Shown: in pieces, positions 18,106-26,831 of the stretch | How the letters are laid out: the number at the start of each line of letters is the position of its first letter | Numbering within the stretch: position 1 is the stretch's first letter | NCBI GenBank assembly: GCA_017544805.1 | Contig: JAFYDK010000013.1 | Coordinates: forward strand, 1 to 64,000 | Direction: 5' to 3' | DNA: 64,000 nt | Source of the DNA: Bacteroidales bacterium | Lineage (GTDB): Bacteria > Bacteroidota > Bacteroidia > Bacteroidales > UBA3824 | The notes under the pieces: generated by a model | What the model was told of the DNA's origin: nothing | Database searches by the model: none | What the model saw: the letters and a program-made list of their open reading frames with translations, nothing else | Program-made: the position numbers and the translations under genes

Positions 18106-18642
18106 TTAAAAATTCGGGTCTGTTATGTCTTTTATTGTATCTTTGTCCATGATAACCAATACGTCATAAAATTCAAGAACTTTTTCGTCAGTGAATAGTT
18201 TTCCTTTCTCGCGCCAGAGAGAAAAGGTTGTAAAATCACCTTTTAAAACATAAATGTTGTCTTCTTTGGAATCTTTGAAGAATATATCCGCGCGGTATTT
18301 TTTGTTGTGATTATATTTGTTGTCGTTGAGTTTTAGATTTAGAACAGCTTTTTTTGTTTCTTTTGACGGTATGTGTATATAACAACTGTCTGAAAATAAG
18401 AGCTTTTCTTTGTCAGTTGTTTCGTATATCGAATATTTTGTGCAGACAAGTTCTTTTTTTGTTTTGTTCTTGATTTTCAGGAAAATATAATCTGCTGCAA
18501 CTTGTTTTAATTCAATCAGTTCAATCAGACTGTCGGCGGCTTTGGTTTCTTGTTTTTTGGAAATATTAACGGGCGTTTCGGGTATATTGTTCATACACGA
18601 AACGCTCATTATCAAAAAAAGTATTGAAATAATATTTTTCAT
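18106..18642 (-). CDS. Lipoprotein of unknown function
   Basis: 178 residues. The N-terminal signal ends IMSVS-C with Cys-16 as the lipidation site. The mature region alternates Lys/Asp with hydrophobic residues (for example YIFLKIKNKTKKELVC, KKAVLNLKLNDNKYN), consistent with an immunoglobulin-like beta sandwich, but no family signature is visible. It begins two bases after the broken trypsin-like gene ends, so both may have formed one transcript. Confidence 0.7.
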   Translation of the reverse strand: MKNIISILFLIMSVSCMNNIPETPVNISKKQETKAADSLIELIELKQVAADYIFLKIKNKTKKELVCTKYSIYETTDKEKLLFSDSCYIHIPSKETKKAVLNLKLNDNKYNHNKKYRADIFFKDSKEDNIYVLKGDFTTFSLWREKGKLFTDEKVLEFYDVLVIMDKDTIKDITDPNF

Positions 18643-18644
18643 TG

Positions 18645-18967
18645 TTAATATCGCTCTACTTCTAGACGTTTATTAATCATATATGCTTTTACGCATACAC
18701 CAAGTTTTTCACCGTTATATATAACAGACCCTCTGTTTATACCTACAGTATAACGTGTATTGGTACTTGATGTGTAAGAATAAACTAAACCACCGCTGTC
18801 TCCATGTTGTGATGTATATGTGGTGAGAATAACGTCTGATACGCTTGGCTTTTGTGGGGTGGGAATAGAAACAGAACTGAATTTCACCTTCCCTGATACT
18901 CTTCATCTGAATTACATGCCCCTAATAATGCAATAGCAGATAATGCACTAAAAAAAATTTTATTCAT
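18645..18967 (-). pseudogene. Remnant of a trypsin-like (S1) protease lipoprotein
   Basis: The ATG at 18967 opens a lipoprotein signal (MNKIFFSALSAIALLGAC, lipid Cys at residue 18) that stops after 27 residues at TGA (18884-18886). In the adjacent frame, beginning across GTG at 18887, an open stretch of 80 residues carries the S1 serine signature QHGDSGGLVYSY and a C-terminal beta strand region (YTVGINRGSVIYNG) down to 18645. A complete S1 domain is about 200 residues; the parts with the catalytic His and Asp are missing. The gene is therefore both frameshifted and internally deleted. Confidence 0.75.
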
Positions 18968-19071
18968 GTTATAAAAGTATTAAAATTTATTATTGCAAAG
19001 TAAAATATCTTTTTTTTGTAAAACAAATTTTTTTTGTGGAAAATGATTATATGTTTCATTTTTTTTATACG

Positions 19072-19206
19072 CACAGGGGTTGATGTTTCTGACGAAACAA
19101 CACCCCTGCCTAATATCCGTCGCCCTTACAGGGCTGTGTAGTCCCGTCAGGGACGGCGGCAATTAGGCAGGGGTGTTATGTTGCTTGCAACATATAAACC
19201 CTTGTG
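19072..19206. repeat. 135-bp branched palindromic element (REP/MITE-like)
   Basis: Outer arms 19072-19081 and 19197-19206 pair with one G-T pair. Inside is a perfect 16-bp inverted repeat (19099-19114 with 19162-19177; core CACCCCTGCCTAAT), a CCGTC/GACGG pair (19117-19121 with 19152-19156), two small hairpins (GCCCT-TAC-AGGGC; GTCCC-GTC-AGGGAC), and flanking hairpins at 19084-19099 (TGTTTC/GAAACA) and 19078-19093 plus 100, that is 19178-19193 (ATGTTGC/GCAACAT). Its G+C content is well above its surroundings. It occupies the only long gap in the window (18968-19309), between the protease remnant and pgeF. Confidence 0.75.
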
Positions 19207-19288
19207 TTGTGTATTATTAAAATTATTTCAACCGTTGTATGAAGTACTTAAAAGTGTACTAAAAATTATTTCATACAAAAAAAATCCG

Positions 19289-19296
19289 TATATTTG
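19289..19296 (+). promoter_or_regulatory. Probable -7 promoter box for pgeF
   Basis: TATATTTG matches the Bacteroidota TAnnTTTG element and lies 13 bases before the pgeF start codon. No good TTTG box is seen at the right distance, so only the -7 element is claimed. Confidence 0.45.
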
Positions 19297-19309
19297 CGCT
19301 TAAAAAAAA

Positions 19310-20098
19310 ATGGAAACTTTCAACAATTTAAAAGGGCTTTTAAAGTTTTCTATATTAGAGAAATTCGACAATGTTTTGGATTTTGTTACGACGCGAAAAA
19401 ATCCTTACGGTAAGGGAGATAACTTTAATATAGGATATTCCGGCGGGGAGGATTCTCAGACGCTTGAAAACCGGAAAATTCTTGCTCAGGCTCTTAAACT
19501 TGAGGAAAAGAATTTCGTGCTTCAAACGCAAATTCATTCCGATAATTATAAAATCGTCGGGTTTAAGGACGGAGGCAGTGGATTTTTAAGTAAGGAAACG
19601 GCTGTTAAGGGTACGGATATTTTAATTACTAACGAGAAAAATCTTTGCCTTATAACCCGTAGCGCGGATTGTACGCCTGTTTTGCTTTTTTCGCCTGAAA
19701 CAGAAAGCATTGCAGCCGTTCATTCTGGTAGGGAAGGCACTTTTAAGGGCGTTGCGGTTAAGGCGGCAAAACTTTTGCATGAAAATTTTAATGCGGATTA
19801 CTCTAAAATTATCGTATGTATCGGACCTTCAATAGGTTTTATGAATTACGAGGTTGATAAAAATTGTGCAGAAAAATTTGTGGAAGATTCACGTTTTTCT
19901 GCTCATACTATAAAACAAAAAGGTGAAAAATATTTTTTGGATTTAAAGACAATGATATTCGAGGATTTAATAAATTTAGGATTAAAATCTGAAAATATTG
20001 AAAAATCGGATATTTGTACTAAAAAAGAAAATCAAAATTTTTTTTCGGCGCGGTGCGGCAATCAGCAGCGTTTTTGTGCTGGAATAATGTTGAAATAG
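19310..20098 (+). CDS. pgeF: Peptidoglycan editing factor PgeF (YfiH/laccase-domain family)
   Basis: 262 residues covering the full family length. The metal-binding triad is visible: H76 in QIHSDN, C121 in SADCTPVLL and H138 in AVHSGREGT, with the later conserved CIGPSIGF. PgeF removes wrongly built muropeptide precursors, and family members also act as purine nucleoside phosphorylases/deaminases. It is a second peptidoglycan-quality gene about 11 kb from the recycling operon, but is separately transcribed from the promoter just upstream. Confidence 0.92.
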   Translation: METFNNLKGLLKFSILEKFDNVLDFVTTRKNPYGKGDNFNIGYSGGEDSQTLENRKILAQALKLEEKNFVLQTQIHSDNYKIVGFKDGGSGFLSKETAVKGTDILITNEKNLCLITRSADCTPVLLFSPETESIAAVHSGREGTFKGVAVKAAKLLHENFNADYSKIIVCIGPSIGFMNYEVDKNCAEKFVEDSRFSAHTIKQKGEKYFLDLKTMIFEDLINLGLKSENIEKSDICTKKENQNFFSARCGNQQRFCAGIMLK

Positions 20099-20123
20099 GA
20101 TAAAAAAATTAAAAGTAAAAGAG

Positions 20124-20945
20124 ATGAAATTAAGCGTATTATCTTCAGTAATGCTAATTCCTGCGTTTTTCTTAATGAGTTGTTCGCAGGGTGGTCCGAA
20201 TTTATCGGATAGCAGTAAAGCTTCAATCGGCGGTATTGCATCCGCTGATAATAATTCTGCGTCAGAGCCAATGACACGATCTCTGCCCAGAAAAAAACGT
20301 CCTAAAGCGTTTGAGAAATATAACATTTCGTTTTGGGATTCGCTCAAAACCAAAGAGCAGCACCGTTCTGCAATAAAAATGGTTGCTCTTTCACATGAAT
20401 CTAACAATGAGACTTCTGATTTTTCTCAAATGAAACCTAACGAATTAGCTTTCCGCCTTGGTGCCGTGTTTGCTAATAACAGAGCGGGCAAATATCAGGA
20501 GCGTAAGGCAATTGTTGAAAGACTTTTGCCTAATATGTCTGATTTTTCGGATACAGTTGCCTTAGAAACCATGTTTCAGAAATGCGTTATGGCTGTTGAA
20601 AAAAACAAACAGTATGGTACGGCTGCAATTATGATTTCAGGATATTATTTCGAATATTTATCGCAAATAATAGAAAACGTAAACGATAATACTCATTTGC
20701 CTAACGAACAAATTCTTTCGGAAGGCATTATAAAACTCGATTCTTTGAAAAGTTATTGTAACGAAAGTTTAATGTCGGAACCCGATATTAACATTACACT
20801 TCCTATTCAAAGAATTATTGCTGCAACCGATTCTATTAAAGCAACTTACACAGAATGTCTTACCGTTGGCGGCGAAAACAAATACGATAAACTTCACGAT
20901 AGAATTTTGGAAGCAGAGTCCAAAATTTTTGAAGACAGAAAATAA
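20124..20945 (+). CDS. Lipoprotein of unknown function
   Basis: 273 residues. The signal ends FFLMS-C (lipid Cys-20), followed by a Ser/Asn-rich linker and an Arg/Lys-rich patch (MTRSLPRKKRPKAFEKY). The remainder is predicted helical (PNELAFRLGAVFANNRAG; EQILSEGIIKLDSLKSY) and may be a helical-hairpin domain, but I do not recognise it. It starts 25 bases after pgeF and is probably its operon partner. The last 52 bases overlap the convergent nucleosidase gene. Confidence 0.75.
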   Translation: MKLSVLSSVMLIPAFFLMSCSQGGPNLSDSSKASIGGIASADNNSASEPMTRSLPRKKRPKAFEKYNISFWDSLKTKEQHRSAIKMVALSHESNNETSDFSQMKPNELAFRLGAVFANNRAGKYQERKAIVERLLPNMSDFSDTVALETMFQKCVMAVEKNKQYGTAAIMISGYYFEYLSQIIENVNDNTHLPNEQILSEGIIKLDSLKSYCNESLMSEPDINITLPIQRIIAATDSIKATYTECLTVGGENKYDKLHDRILEAESKIFEDRK

Positions 20946-21574
20946 TTCAGTTTTTCGATGGCAGGTTTTACCTGCCATTTTTTTTCTTTTTTGGGTGCAA
21001 CGTAATTTGAGCCGCAACGTATTTCCAAAAATTTTTGTTTTTCGTTGATACAAACCATTGCAAAGGCGGCAGATTCCATTGTTTCGATTTCGGCAGGAAA
21101 TTTTTCTAACATTTTTTCTACGTATTCTTTTTTCGTTATGCAGCGGCTGACAGTATTACAAATTTTCGGTGTTAAACCACTGAAAACAATATCATTATGA
21201 AAATAACCGTCAGAAAAACCGAATGAATTTTTGTCTAAAAATTCTGTTCCGATAACCGAAACGAAATCTCCTTCCGGGGTTTCAAAACCGCAATCGGAGA
21301 AAGTCGTTTTTTTTACGGAATAGAGTTGTAAAAGCTCTTCGTTTTCGTTGTAAACGCCGCAAATTCCTACGAAAATTGCCATATCATAACTTCTTTCAGA
21401 AAAAAGTTTTGTTAAATTATAAACGCTCAACCATGTGCCGACACCGCTTATAAGTATGTCCGTAGCATGGTTTAGTTCAAAAACTTTGCCTATAGAAAAA
21501 TTTTCTTCTTTCAGAATTCCCGAAAGTTCTTTTTGACAAGAGGCACAAATTAAAAGTTTTTTGTGAAGTTTCAT
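20894..21574 (-). CDS. Futalosine-hydrolase-like nucleosidase (MqnB/MTA-SAH nucleosidase superfamily)
   Basis: 226 residues of the purine nucleoside phosphorylase/nucleosidase fold. Supporting segments are ILISGVGTWLSVYNLTKLF, MAIFVGICG, the active-site METMESAAFAMVC-like stretch (IETMESAAFAMV) and the later EIRCGSNYV. The last motif and the overall length favour futalosine hydrolase of the alternative menaquinone route over MTA/SAH nucleosidase, but no other mqn gene is in the window to confirm it. Its 3' end overlaps the convergent lipoprotein by 52 bases and its 5' end carries the folE promoter on the other strand. Confidence 0.7.
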   Translation of the reverse strand: MKLHKKLLICASCQKELSGILKEENFSIGKVFELNHATDILISGVGTWLSVYNLTKLFSERSYDMAIFVGICGVYNENEELLQLYSVKKTTFSDCGFETPEGDFVSVIGTEFLDKNSFGFSDGYFHNDIVFSGLTPKICNTVSRCITKKEYVEKMLEKFPAEIETMESAAFAMVCINEKQKFLEIRCGSNYVAPKKEKKWQVKPAIEKLNYFLSSKILDSASKILS

Positions 21575-21590
21575 TTTTTACGTATTTTTG
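21560..21590 (+). promoter_or_regulatory. Bacteroidota-type promoter for folE
   Basis: TTTG at 21560-21563 and TATTTTTG at 21583-21590 are separated by 19 bases, a full match to the consensus. The -33 box lies inside the first codons of the divergent nucleosidase gene. Confidence 0.75.
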
Positions 21591-21611
21591 TGGTCTCAAA
21601 GTTAGCAAAAT

Positions 21612-22253
21612 ATGATAGAATTAACAGAAAAAGGAGCGGAAAATTCTTCCGGTACACGATACATTAAAATAGAGCGTTACAATTCCGATACTACGCTTTC
21701 TATTGCTGATAGCGTTAAGAATATGATTTCGCAAATCGGTGAAGATACCTCGCGTGATGGTCTTATTGATACGCCGATGAGGGTTTCAAAAGCGTTTCAG
21801 TTTTGTACTCAAGGTTATCAGACCGACCCGAAAAAAATTCTTGAAGGCGCACTTTTCAAAGAAGATTATTCGCAAATGGTTTTGGTGAAAAATATCGAAC
21901 TTTATTCGATGTGCGAACACCATTTGTTGCCGTTTTTCGGAAAAGCGCATGTAGCCTACATTCCTAACGGTACGATAACCGGTCTTAGCAAAATTGCGAG
22001 GGTCGTTGATGCGTATGCACGTCGGTTACAAGTTCAGGAGCGTTTAACGATGCAAATTCGTGATTGTATTCAAGAGACTCTCCATCCTTGGGGCGTTGCA
22101 GTCGTGATTGAGGCTTCTCATCTTTGTATGATGATGCGTGGCGTTCAAAAACAAAATTCCGTTACCACAACATCAGCTTTTACGGGTGCATTTCTGAAAA
22201 ATACTTCAACCCGTGAGGAGTTTTTAAGGTTGGTGAACGCAAATTTGCATTGA
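21612..22253 (+). CDS. folE: GTP cyclohydrolase I
   Basis: 213 residues. Zinc and active-site segments are complete: [40 protein letters not shown], and [17 protein letters not shown], with the C-terminal TSAFTGAF. The enzyme opens GTP to dihydroneopterin triphosphate, the first step towards folate or queuosine precursors. It has its own promoter and a terminator immediately after the stop codon, so it is a single-gene unit. Confidence 0.97.
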   Translation: MIELTEKGAENSSGTRYIKIERYNSDTTLSIADSVKNMISQIGEDTSRDGLIDTPMRVSKAFQFCTQGYQTDPKKILEGALFKEDYSQMVLVKNIELYSMCEHHLLPFFGKAHVAYIPNGTITGLSKIARVVDAYARRLQVQERLTMQIRDCIQETLHPWGVAVVIEASHLCMMMRGVQKQNSVTTTSAFTGAFLKNTSTREEFLRLVNANLH

Positions 22254-22264
22254 AGAAAAAAATT

Positions 22265-22300
22265 AAGGGGCTATGTTTTTTATAGTCCCTTTTCTTTTAA
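22265..22300 (+). terminator. Rho-independent terminator after folE
   Basis: AAGGGGCTAT (22265-22274) pairs with ATAGTCCCTT (22282-22291) through ten pairs including one G-T, followed by TTTCTTTT. The stop codon of the convergent DUF3109 gene lies in its loop. Confidence 0.8.
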
Positions 22301-22858
22301 ATATGCTTTTCCGACCTCGCAGAGTTCCTTATAAAAATCTTTTCCGAAGGCTTGGGTTATAGGCTCTTGTAAAAATTTATAACAAGGAATACCTATCTGG
22401 GTCCCGTTTCTCATTGCTGATTTGCAGATATGCCAGCGGTGAAATTTTATGGCTTTGAAAGGTCCTACTTTGTCGATTCTAATCGGATACAGATAACATG
22501 AAATAGGTTTGCGCCATGAAGTTTTTCCCTCTAAAAATGCTTTTTCGTAAGCGCACATTGCAATTCCGTCTTGGTGTGTAACGTATGCACATTCTGCGCC
22601 CTCTACTAATGGCGTGCCGAGGTCGCCGTCAGAGTCTATTACGCCGAAACCTTGTTTTTCAACAGCTTGGATATTTTTTTCTTCCAAATACTCTTTGGCA
22701 AAAGGAAAATCTCTTTCCAAATCGTCTAACTCTTTTTCCAAAAGCGGTGCGCCGGAATCTCCTTCTATGCAACATTCTCCTTTACAGGCTTTTATGTCGC
22801 AGACAAATTTTTGTAAAAAAATATCTTCGTCAATTAATATGTCGTTGAGAATTAACAT
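22280..22858 (-). CDS. DUF3109-family cysteine-rich protein
   Basis: 192 residues, the full family length. The N-terminus has a dense cysteine cluster (C20, C25, C29 and C30 in FVCDIKACKGECCIEGD) with further cysteines downstream (ECAYVTHQDG, AMCAYEKAF, SCYLYPIRI, HICKSA), suggesting an iron-sulfur or zinc site as in the YkgJ/UPF0153 group. No reaction has been established for the family. It is cytoplasmic, with no signal or membrane segment, and stands alone between two divergent units. Confidence 0.88.
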   Translation of the reverse strand: MLILNDILIDEDIFLQKFVCDIKACKGECCIEGDSGAPLLEKELDDLERDFPFAKEYLEEKNIQAVEKQGFGVIDSDGDLGTPLVEGAECAYVTHQDGIAMCAYEKAFLEGKTSWRKPISCYLYPIRIDKVGPFKAIKFHRWHICKSAMRNGTQIGIPCYKFLQEPITQAFGKDFYKELCEVGKAYLKEKGL

Positions 22859-22924
22859 CTTTTTTTATTTTTTTTCTTGCGGCAAAGTTAATCATTATAC
22901 TTGAAACCAAGAAAAAAAGTTTTT

Positions 22925-22956
22925 TTTGTTTACTCCTAAAAAAATTTATACTTTTG
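22925..22956 (+). promoter_or_regulatory. Bacteroidota-type promoter for accA-dnaB
   Basis: TTTG at 22925-22928 and TACTTTTG at 22949-22956 are separated by 20 bases. The transcript leader of about 45 bases holds a small GCGTT/AACGC hairpin around 22971-22988 before the accA start. Confidence 0.75.
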
Positions 22957-23008
22957 CACCACCACTAACGGCGTTTTTTTTAACGCTAAAAAAAGTTTAA
23001 AAAAAGAT

Positions 23009-23959
23009 ATGCAATTACTTGAATTTGAACAGCCTATACAGGAACTTGAAGAACAACTCTCTAAGGCGGAGGAAATCAAAAAGGCAGGTTCCGTTGATAT
23101 TGACAGCACAATTTCAGAGCTGAAACAAAAAATTGTCAATACCCGTAAAGAAATTTACGAGAACCTTACGCCTTGGCAGAGGGTTCAGGTTTCAAGACAT
23201 CCGGAAAGACCTTACACATTGGGTTATATCCGTCATATTTGCGACGAGTTTATAGAGCTTCACGGCGATAGAAATATCAAAGACGATACTGCTATGGTCG
23301 GTGGTTGGGGTATGGTTGATGGTAAATCTATTATGTTTATCGGTCAGCAGAAAGGCGAAAATACCAAATTGCGTCAATACAGAAATTTCGGTATGGCTAA
23401 TCCTGAAGGTTATCGCAAAGCCCTCAGACTTATGCGTATGGCTGAAAAATTTCAGAAACCTATTGTAACTCTTATTGATACTCCCGGCGCATACCCTGGT
23501 TCTGAGGCTGAAGAACGCGGTCAGGCTGAGGCAATCGCAAGAAACATTTATGAAATGTTCAGAATTAAAGTGCCTATCGTATGTATCGTAATCGGTGAAG
23601 GTGCATCGGGCGGTGCTATCGGTATCGGTGTGGGTGATAGAGTTTTTATGTTGGAAAACACTTGGTATTCGGTTATTGCACCGGAGAGTTGTTCAAGTAT
23701 TTTGTGGAGAAGTTGGGATTTCAAGCGTGAGGCAGCCGCAGCTTTGAAACTTACCTCTAACGATATGCTTAGCAATAAGTTAATTGACGGTGTTATAAAA
23801 GAACCTGATGGAGGCGCACACAGCAATCCTCAAGAAATGTATGCTACCGTTAAGAAAACTATACTTGATACAATCAACGAATTGGAAAAAATTCCGACTG
23901 AAGAATTATTGAAACAACGTTTGGATAAATTCTGCGCTATGGGCGTTTATAACGAATAA
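23009..23959 (+). CDS. accA: Acetyl-CoA carboxylase carboxyltransferase subunit alpha
   Basis: 316 residues. The N-terminal helical part ([20 protein letters not shown]) precedes the crotonase-fold core with the oxyanion-forming [17 protein letters not shown] and the [10 protein letters not shown] segment. It transfers CO2 from carboxybiotin to acetyl-CoA to give malonyl-CoA, the committed step of fatty acid synthesis, as a complex with AccD. It has its own consensus promoter and is followed after 14 bases by dnaB, with an AGGAGG ribosome site in the gap. Confidence 0.97.
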   Translation: MQLLEFEQPIQELEEQLSKAEEIKKAGSVDIDSTISELKQKIVNTRKEIYENLTPWQRVQVSRHPERPYTLGYIRHICDEFIELHGDRNIKDDTAMVGGWGMVDGKSIMFIGQQKGENTKLRQYRNFGMANPEGYRKALRLMRMAEKFQKPIVTLIDTPGAYPGSEAEERGQAEAIARNIYEMFRIKVPIVCIVIGEGASGGAIGIGVGDRVFMLENTWYSVIAPESCSSILWRSWDFKREAAAALKLTSNDMLSNKLIDGVIKEPDGGAHSNPQEMYATVKKTILDTINELEKIPTEELLKQRLDKFCAMGVYNE

Positions 23960-23973
23960 GGAGGAAACTGTTT

Positions 23974-25521
23974 ATGCCGGCAACTGCAAATGAAAATAGT
24001 CAGCCCAAAAAACGCACAGACCGTTCTTTGGTAATTCATCAAAACGACCAATACGGAAGAATACCGCCGCATGATTTGGCTTTGGAGGAATTTGTACTCG
24101 GTGCTATAATGGTGGAGGAGGGCTCGGAAATTGACGTTTTCAATATTCTTTCTCCTGATAGTTTTTATACCGATGCCCACAGAAAAATTTATGAGGCAAT
24201 TCTAAAACTTTCATCGGCACAACAGCCGATTGATATGTATACCGTCATTGAGCAGTTGTCGAAAAACGGGACACTCGAAGATGTCGGCGGTGCTTATTAT
24301 ATAGCATCACTGACAGAAAAAGTCGGTTCGGCGGCTCATCTTGAATTTCATTCAAGAATTCTTCAGCAAAAATATATTGCCCGTCAATTAATAAAAATTG
24401 CAACTGAAATCGAAGATCAATCATACGATCCGACAGCGGAAGTTGATGACATTTTGTCATATTCCGAAAAATCTATTTTCGATTTGGCTAACGGTAACAT
24501 CAAGACGCAAACCAAATCAATGTCAGATGTTTTGAAGGAATCTTTAAAACAAATTGAGGATGCGGGAAAACGTGAGGACGGCCTTTCCGGCGTGCCTTCG
24601 GGTTTTACCTCTTTGGACAAGATAACGCAGGGCTGGCAAAATTCCGATATGATTGTCGTTGCAGCACGTCCTGCGATGGGTAAAACGGCTTTCATTCTTT
24701 CAATGGCGCGTAATATGACGGTTAATTTCAAAATTCCCGTTCTTATTTTCTCCCTTGAAATGTCGGCGGTTCAGTTAGTGAACCGTTTAATAGTCAGCGA
24801 GTCAGAACTCTCTTCTGAAAAAATACGTACAGGTAAACTTGAGGATTACGAATGGACTCAATTAGACAACAAAATCAAAAATCTTCAAGACGCACCTTTA
24901 TATATAGACGATACGGCGGCAATTTCTCTTTTTGAATTGCGGTCAAAATGTATCCGTCTTAAAATGCAGCATAATATCGGAATGGTTATGATTGACTATT
25001 TGCAACTTATGTCAGGTCCGCCTGAGGTAAGAGGCAACCGTGAACAGGAAGTTTCTACTATTTCCCGCGGTATCAAACAGTTAGCAAAGGAAATTAACGT
25101 GCCGATAATTGCATTGTCACAGCTTAGCCGTAGTACGGTTTCCAGAGGTGGAGATATGCGTCCTCAGCTTAACGACCTTCGTGATTCGGGAGCTATTGAG
25201 CAGGATGCGGACATTGTTTGTTTTATTCACCGTCCCGAATATTATGGTATGCAACAAGATGCAGAGGGAAATTCTACTCAAGGTTTAGGACAGGTTATAA
25301 TCGCAAAACACAGAAACGGTGCTACTTGCGATGTTAATTTAAGGTTTAGGGCGGAGTTCGCACGGTTTGAAGAATGGGATTCTTTAGGTCTTAGTCAAGC
25401 CGGTTTGCCTGCTATTGACTCTTCAGGAAATGCTTCCGTGGAGCTAAGTTCCTCTATTGAAAGTTTGAGCGGTCTTGGTGTTCCTCCTCCTATTACGCCT
25501 ATGGGTGATGCCCCGTTTTAA
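23974..25521 (+). CDS. dnaB: Replicative DNA helicase DnaB
   Basis: 515 residues. The N-terminal interaction domain (PHDLALEEFVLGAIMVEEGS) is followed by the RecA-like motor with Walker A ARPAMGKTAF, the SLEMSAVQLVNRL helix and Walker B VMIDYLQLMSG, then QLSRSTVSRGG and DLRDSGAIEQDADIV. It unwinds DNA at the replication fork. The C-terminus carries a roughly 35-residue Ser/Pro/Gly-rich tail. No intein interrupts the gene. It is very probably cotranscribed with accA. Confidence 0.97.
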   Translation: MPATANENSQPKKRTDRSLVIHQNDQYGRIPPHDLALEEFVLGAIMVEEGSEIDVFNILSPDSFYTDAHRKIYEAILKLSSAQQPIDMYTVIEQLSKNGTLEDVGGAYYIASLTEKVGSAAHLEFHSRILQQKYIARQLIKIATEIEDQSYDPTAEVDDILSYSEKSIFDLANGNIKTQTKSMSDVLKESLKQIEDAGKREDGLSGVPSGFTSLDKITQGWQNSDMIVVAARPAMGKTAFILSMARNMTVNFKIPVLIFSLEMSAVQLVNRLIVSESELSSEKIRTGKLEDYEWTQLDNKIKNLQDAPLYIDDTAAISLFELRSKCIRLKMQHNIGMVMIDYLQLMSGPPEVRGNREQEVSTISRGIKQLAKEINVPIIALSQLSRSTVSRGGDMRPQLNDLRDSGAIEQDADIVCFIHRPEYYGMQQDAEGNSTQGLGQVIIAKHRNGATCDVNLRFRAEFARFEEWDSLGLSQAGLPAIDSSGNASVELSSSIESLSGLGVPPPITPMGDAPF

Positions 25522-25574
25522 TATGTTTCCTTATTGTTGAGGCTTGGGTAAGAGAAAAACAAGAAACAAAGACT

Positions 25575-26831
25575 ATGAACAAAATACTATTAACCATATT
25601 ATTATTTTTGTTGCCATATATGTCTTTCGGTTTAAAAATTTTGATACCGATGGACGAGGCGCAGACAAATCATTTGAAAGCCTACGGTGTTTGTTATGCT
25701 GTTTTGGAGAAAGGTGGTTCGGCACAGTGGCTTTTAAATTATCGCGGCGGAAGTTTTTTGACGGATTTTTCCGAGGACATTGCAAAAATTTGCAGGGTCA
25801 GAAACGTTAAATTTGAACAAATAGCCGATGCTGCAGCGGAGCATATCCTTTTAGAAATTTCGCAAAACGATGTTAATATGGAGCAGATAAAATTGGAAAA
25901 AGCTCCGAAAATTGCTGTTTATGCTCCTAAAACTTACAAACCTTGGGACGATGCCGTGATGCTTGTTTTAACATACGCTGAAATTCCTTACACCGTGGTT
26001 TATGATGAGGAGATTTTAACCGGTGAACTCTCAAAATACGATTGGTTACATGTTCACCATGAGGATTTTACGGGACAGTTTGGAAAATTTTATGCTATGT
26101 ACAAAAACGCTCCGTGGTACAAAAATCAAGTTACGGAATTTAACGCTTTGGCTCAGAAAATGGGTTTTAACAAGGTTTCGCAACTCAAACTTGCCGTTGC
26201 CAAAACGATGAAAGAATTTGTCGGAAACGGTGGTTTTATGTTTGCAATGTGTTCTGCAACTGACAGTTTTGACATTGCTTTGGCAGCAGAGGGGGTTGAT
26301 ATTTGTCAGCCGATGTTTGACGGTGATCCTATTGATCCGGATTGTCAGAAAAAATTGGACTTTTCCAAAACGTTTGCTTTCAAGGACTTTACTTTGGAAC
26401 TTAATCCTAACATTTACGAATATTCCGATATTGATGCAACACGAACAAGAAGAGTTACGCAGGATAACGATATTTTTACGCTTTTTGATTTTTCAGCGAA
26501 ATGGGATCCCGTTCCTACGATGTTGTGTCAAAACCATGTTTCTGTGATTGACGGTTTTATGGGGCAGACAACGGCTTATAACAAAAAAGTTTTGAAATCT
26601 TCGGTTTTGATTATGGGCGAAAACAAAGCCGCTAACGAGGCGCGTTATATTCACGGGGAATACGAAAAGGGCACGTGGACTTGGTATGCCGGACATGACC
26701 CTGAGGACTATACGCATTATGTTGGTGACAAACCTACGGATTTGGATTTGCACCCGAATTCACCGGGATTCCGTCTGATTCTCAACAACGTACTTTTCCC
26801 CGCTGCAAAAAAGAAAAAAATGAAAACCTAA
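25575..26831 (+). CDS. Exported protein of the Bacteroidota 'asparagine synthetase B-like' family
   Basis: 418 residues with an N-terminal signal peptide (MNKILLTILLFLLPYMSFG). The mature start KILIPMDEAQTNHLKAYGV is typical of a Bacteroidota family that databases often label asparagine synthetase B, although an exported protein without the Asn-synthetase ATP motif is unlikely to be that enzyme. Other features are GNGGFMFAMCSATDSFDIAL and MLVLTYAEIPYTVVYD, reminiscent of glutamine-amidotransferase-like folds. The true activity is unknown. Its stop overlaps the convergent DUF2752 gene by four bases. Confidence 0.75.
   Translation: MNKILLTILLFLLPYMSFGLKILIPMDEAQTNHLKAYGVCYAVLEKGGSAQWLLNYRGGSFLTDFSEDIAKICRVRNVKFEQIADAAAEHILLEISQNDVNMEQIKLEKAPKIAVYAPKTYKPWDDAVMLVLTYAEIPYTVVYDEEILTGELSKYDWLHVHHEDFTGQFGKFYAMYKNAPWYKNQVTEFNALAQKMGFNKVSQLKLAVAKTMKEFVGNGGFMFAMCSATDSFDIALAAEGVDICQPMFDGDPIDPDCQKKLDFSKTFAFKDFTLELNPNIYEYSDIDATRTRRVTQDNDIFTLFDFSAKWDPVPTMLCQNHVSVIDGFMGQTTAYNKKVLKSSVLIMGENKAANEARYIHGEYEKGTWTWYAGHDPEDYTHYVGDKPTDLDLHPNSPGFRLILNNVLFPAAKKKKMKT

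Noticed and set aside
18715-18906. Open frame of about 63 residues over the protease remnant
   Set aside because: It is a different frame from the GDSGG-encoding one and has no family features; it is a by-product of the broken gene.
19072-19206. CRISPR or tRNA reading of the palindromic region
   Set aside because: There is no spaced direct repeat and no tRNA acceptor/anticodon pattern; the structure is nested inverted repeats.
25544-25810. Alternative plus-strand open frame at the start of the asparagine-synthetase-B-like gene
   Set aside because: It overlaps a gene with a clear signal peptide and family start in another frame, and has low-complexity aromatic/basic content.
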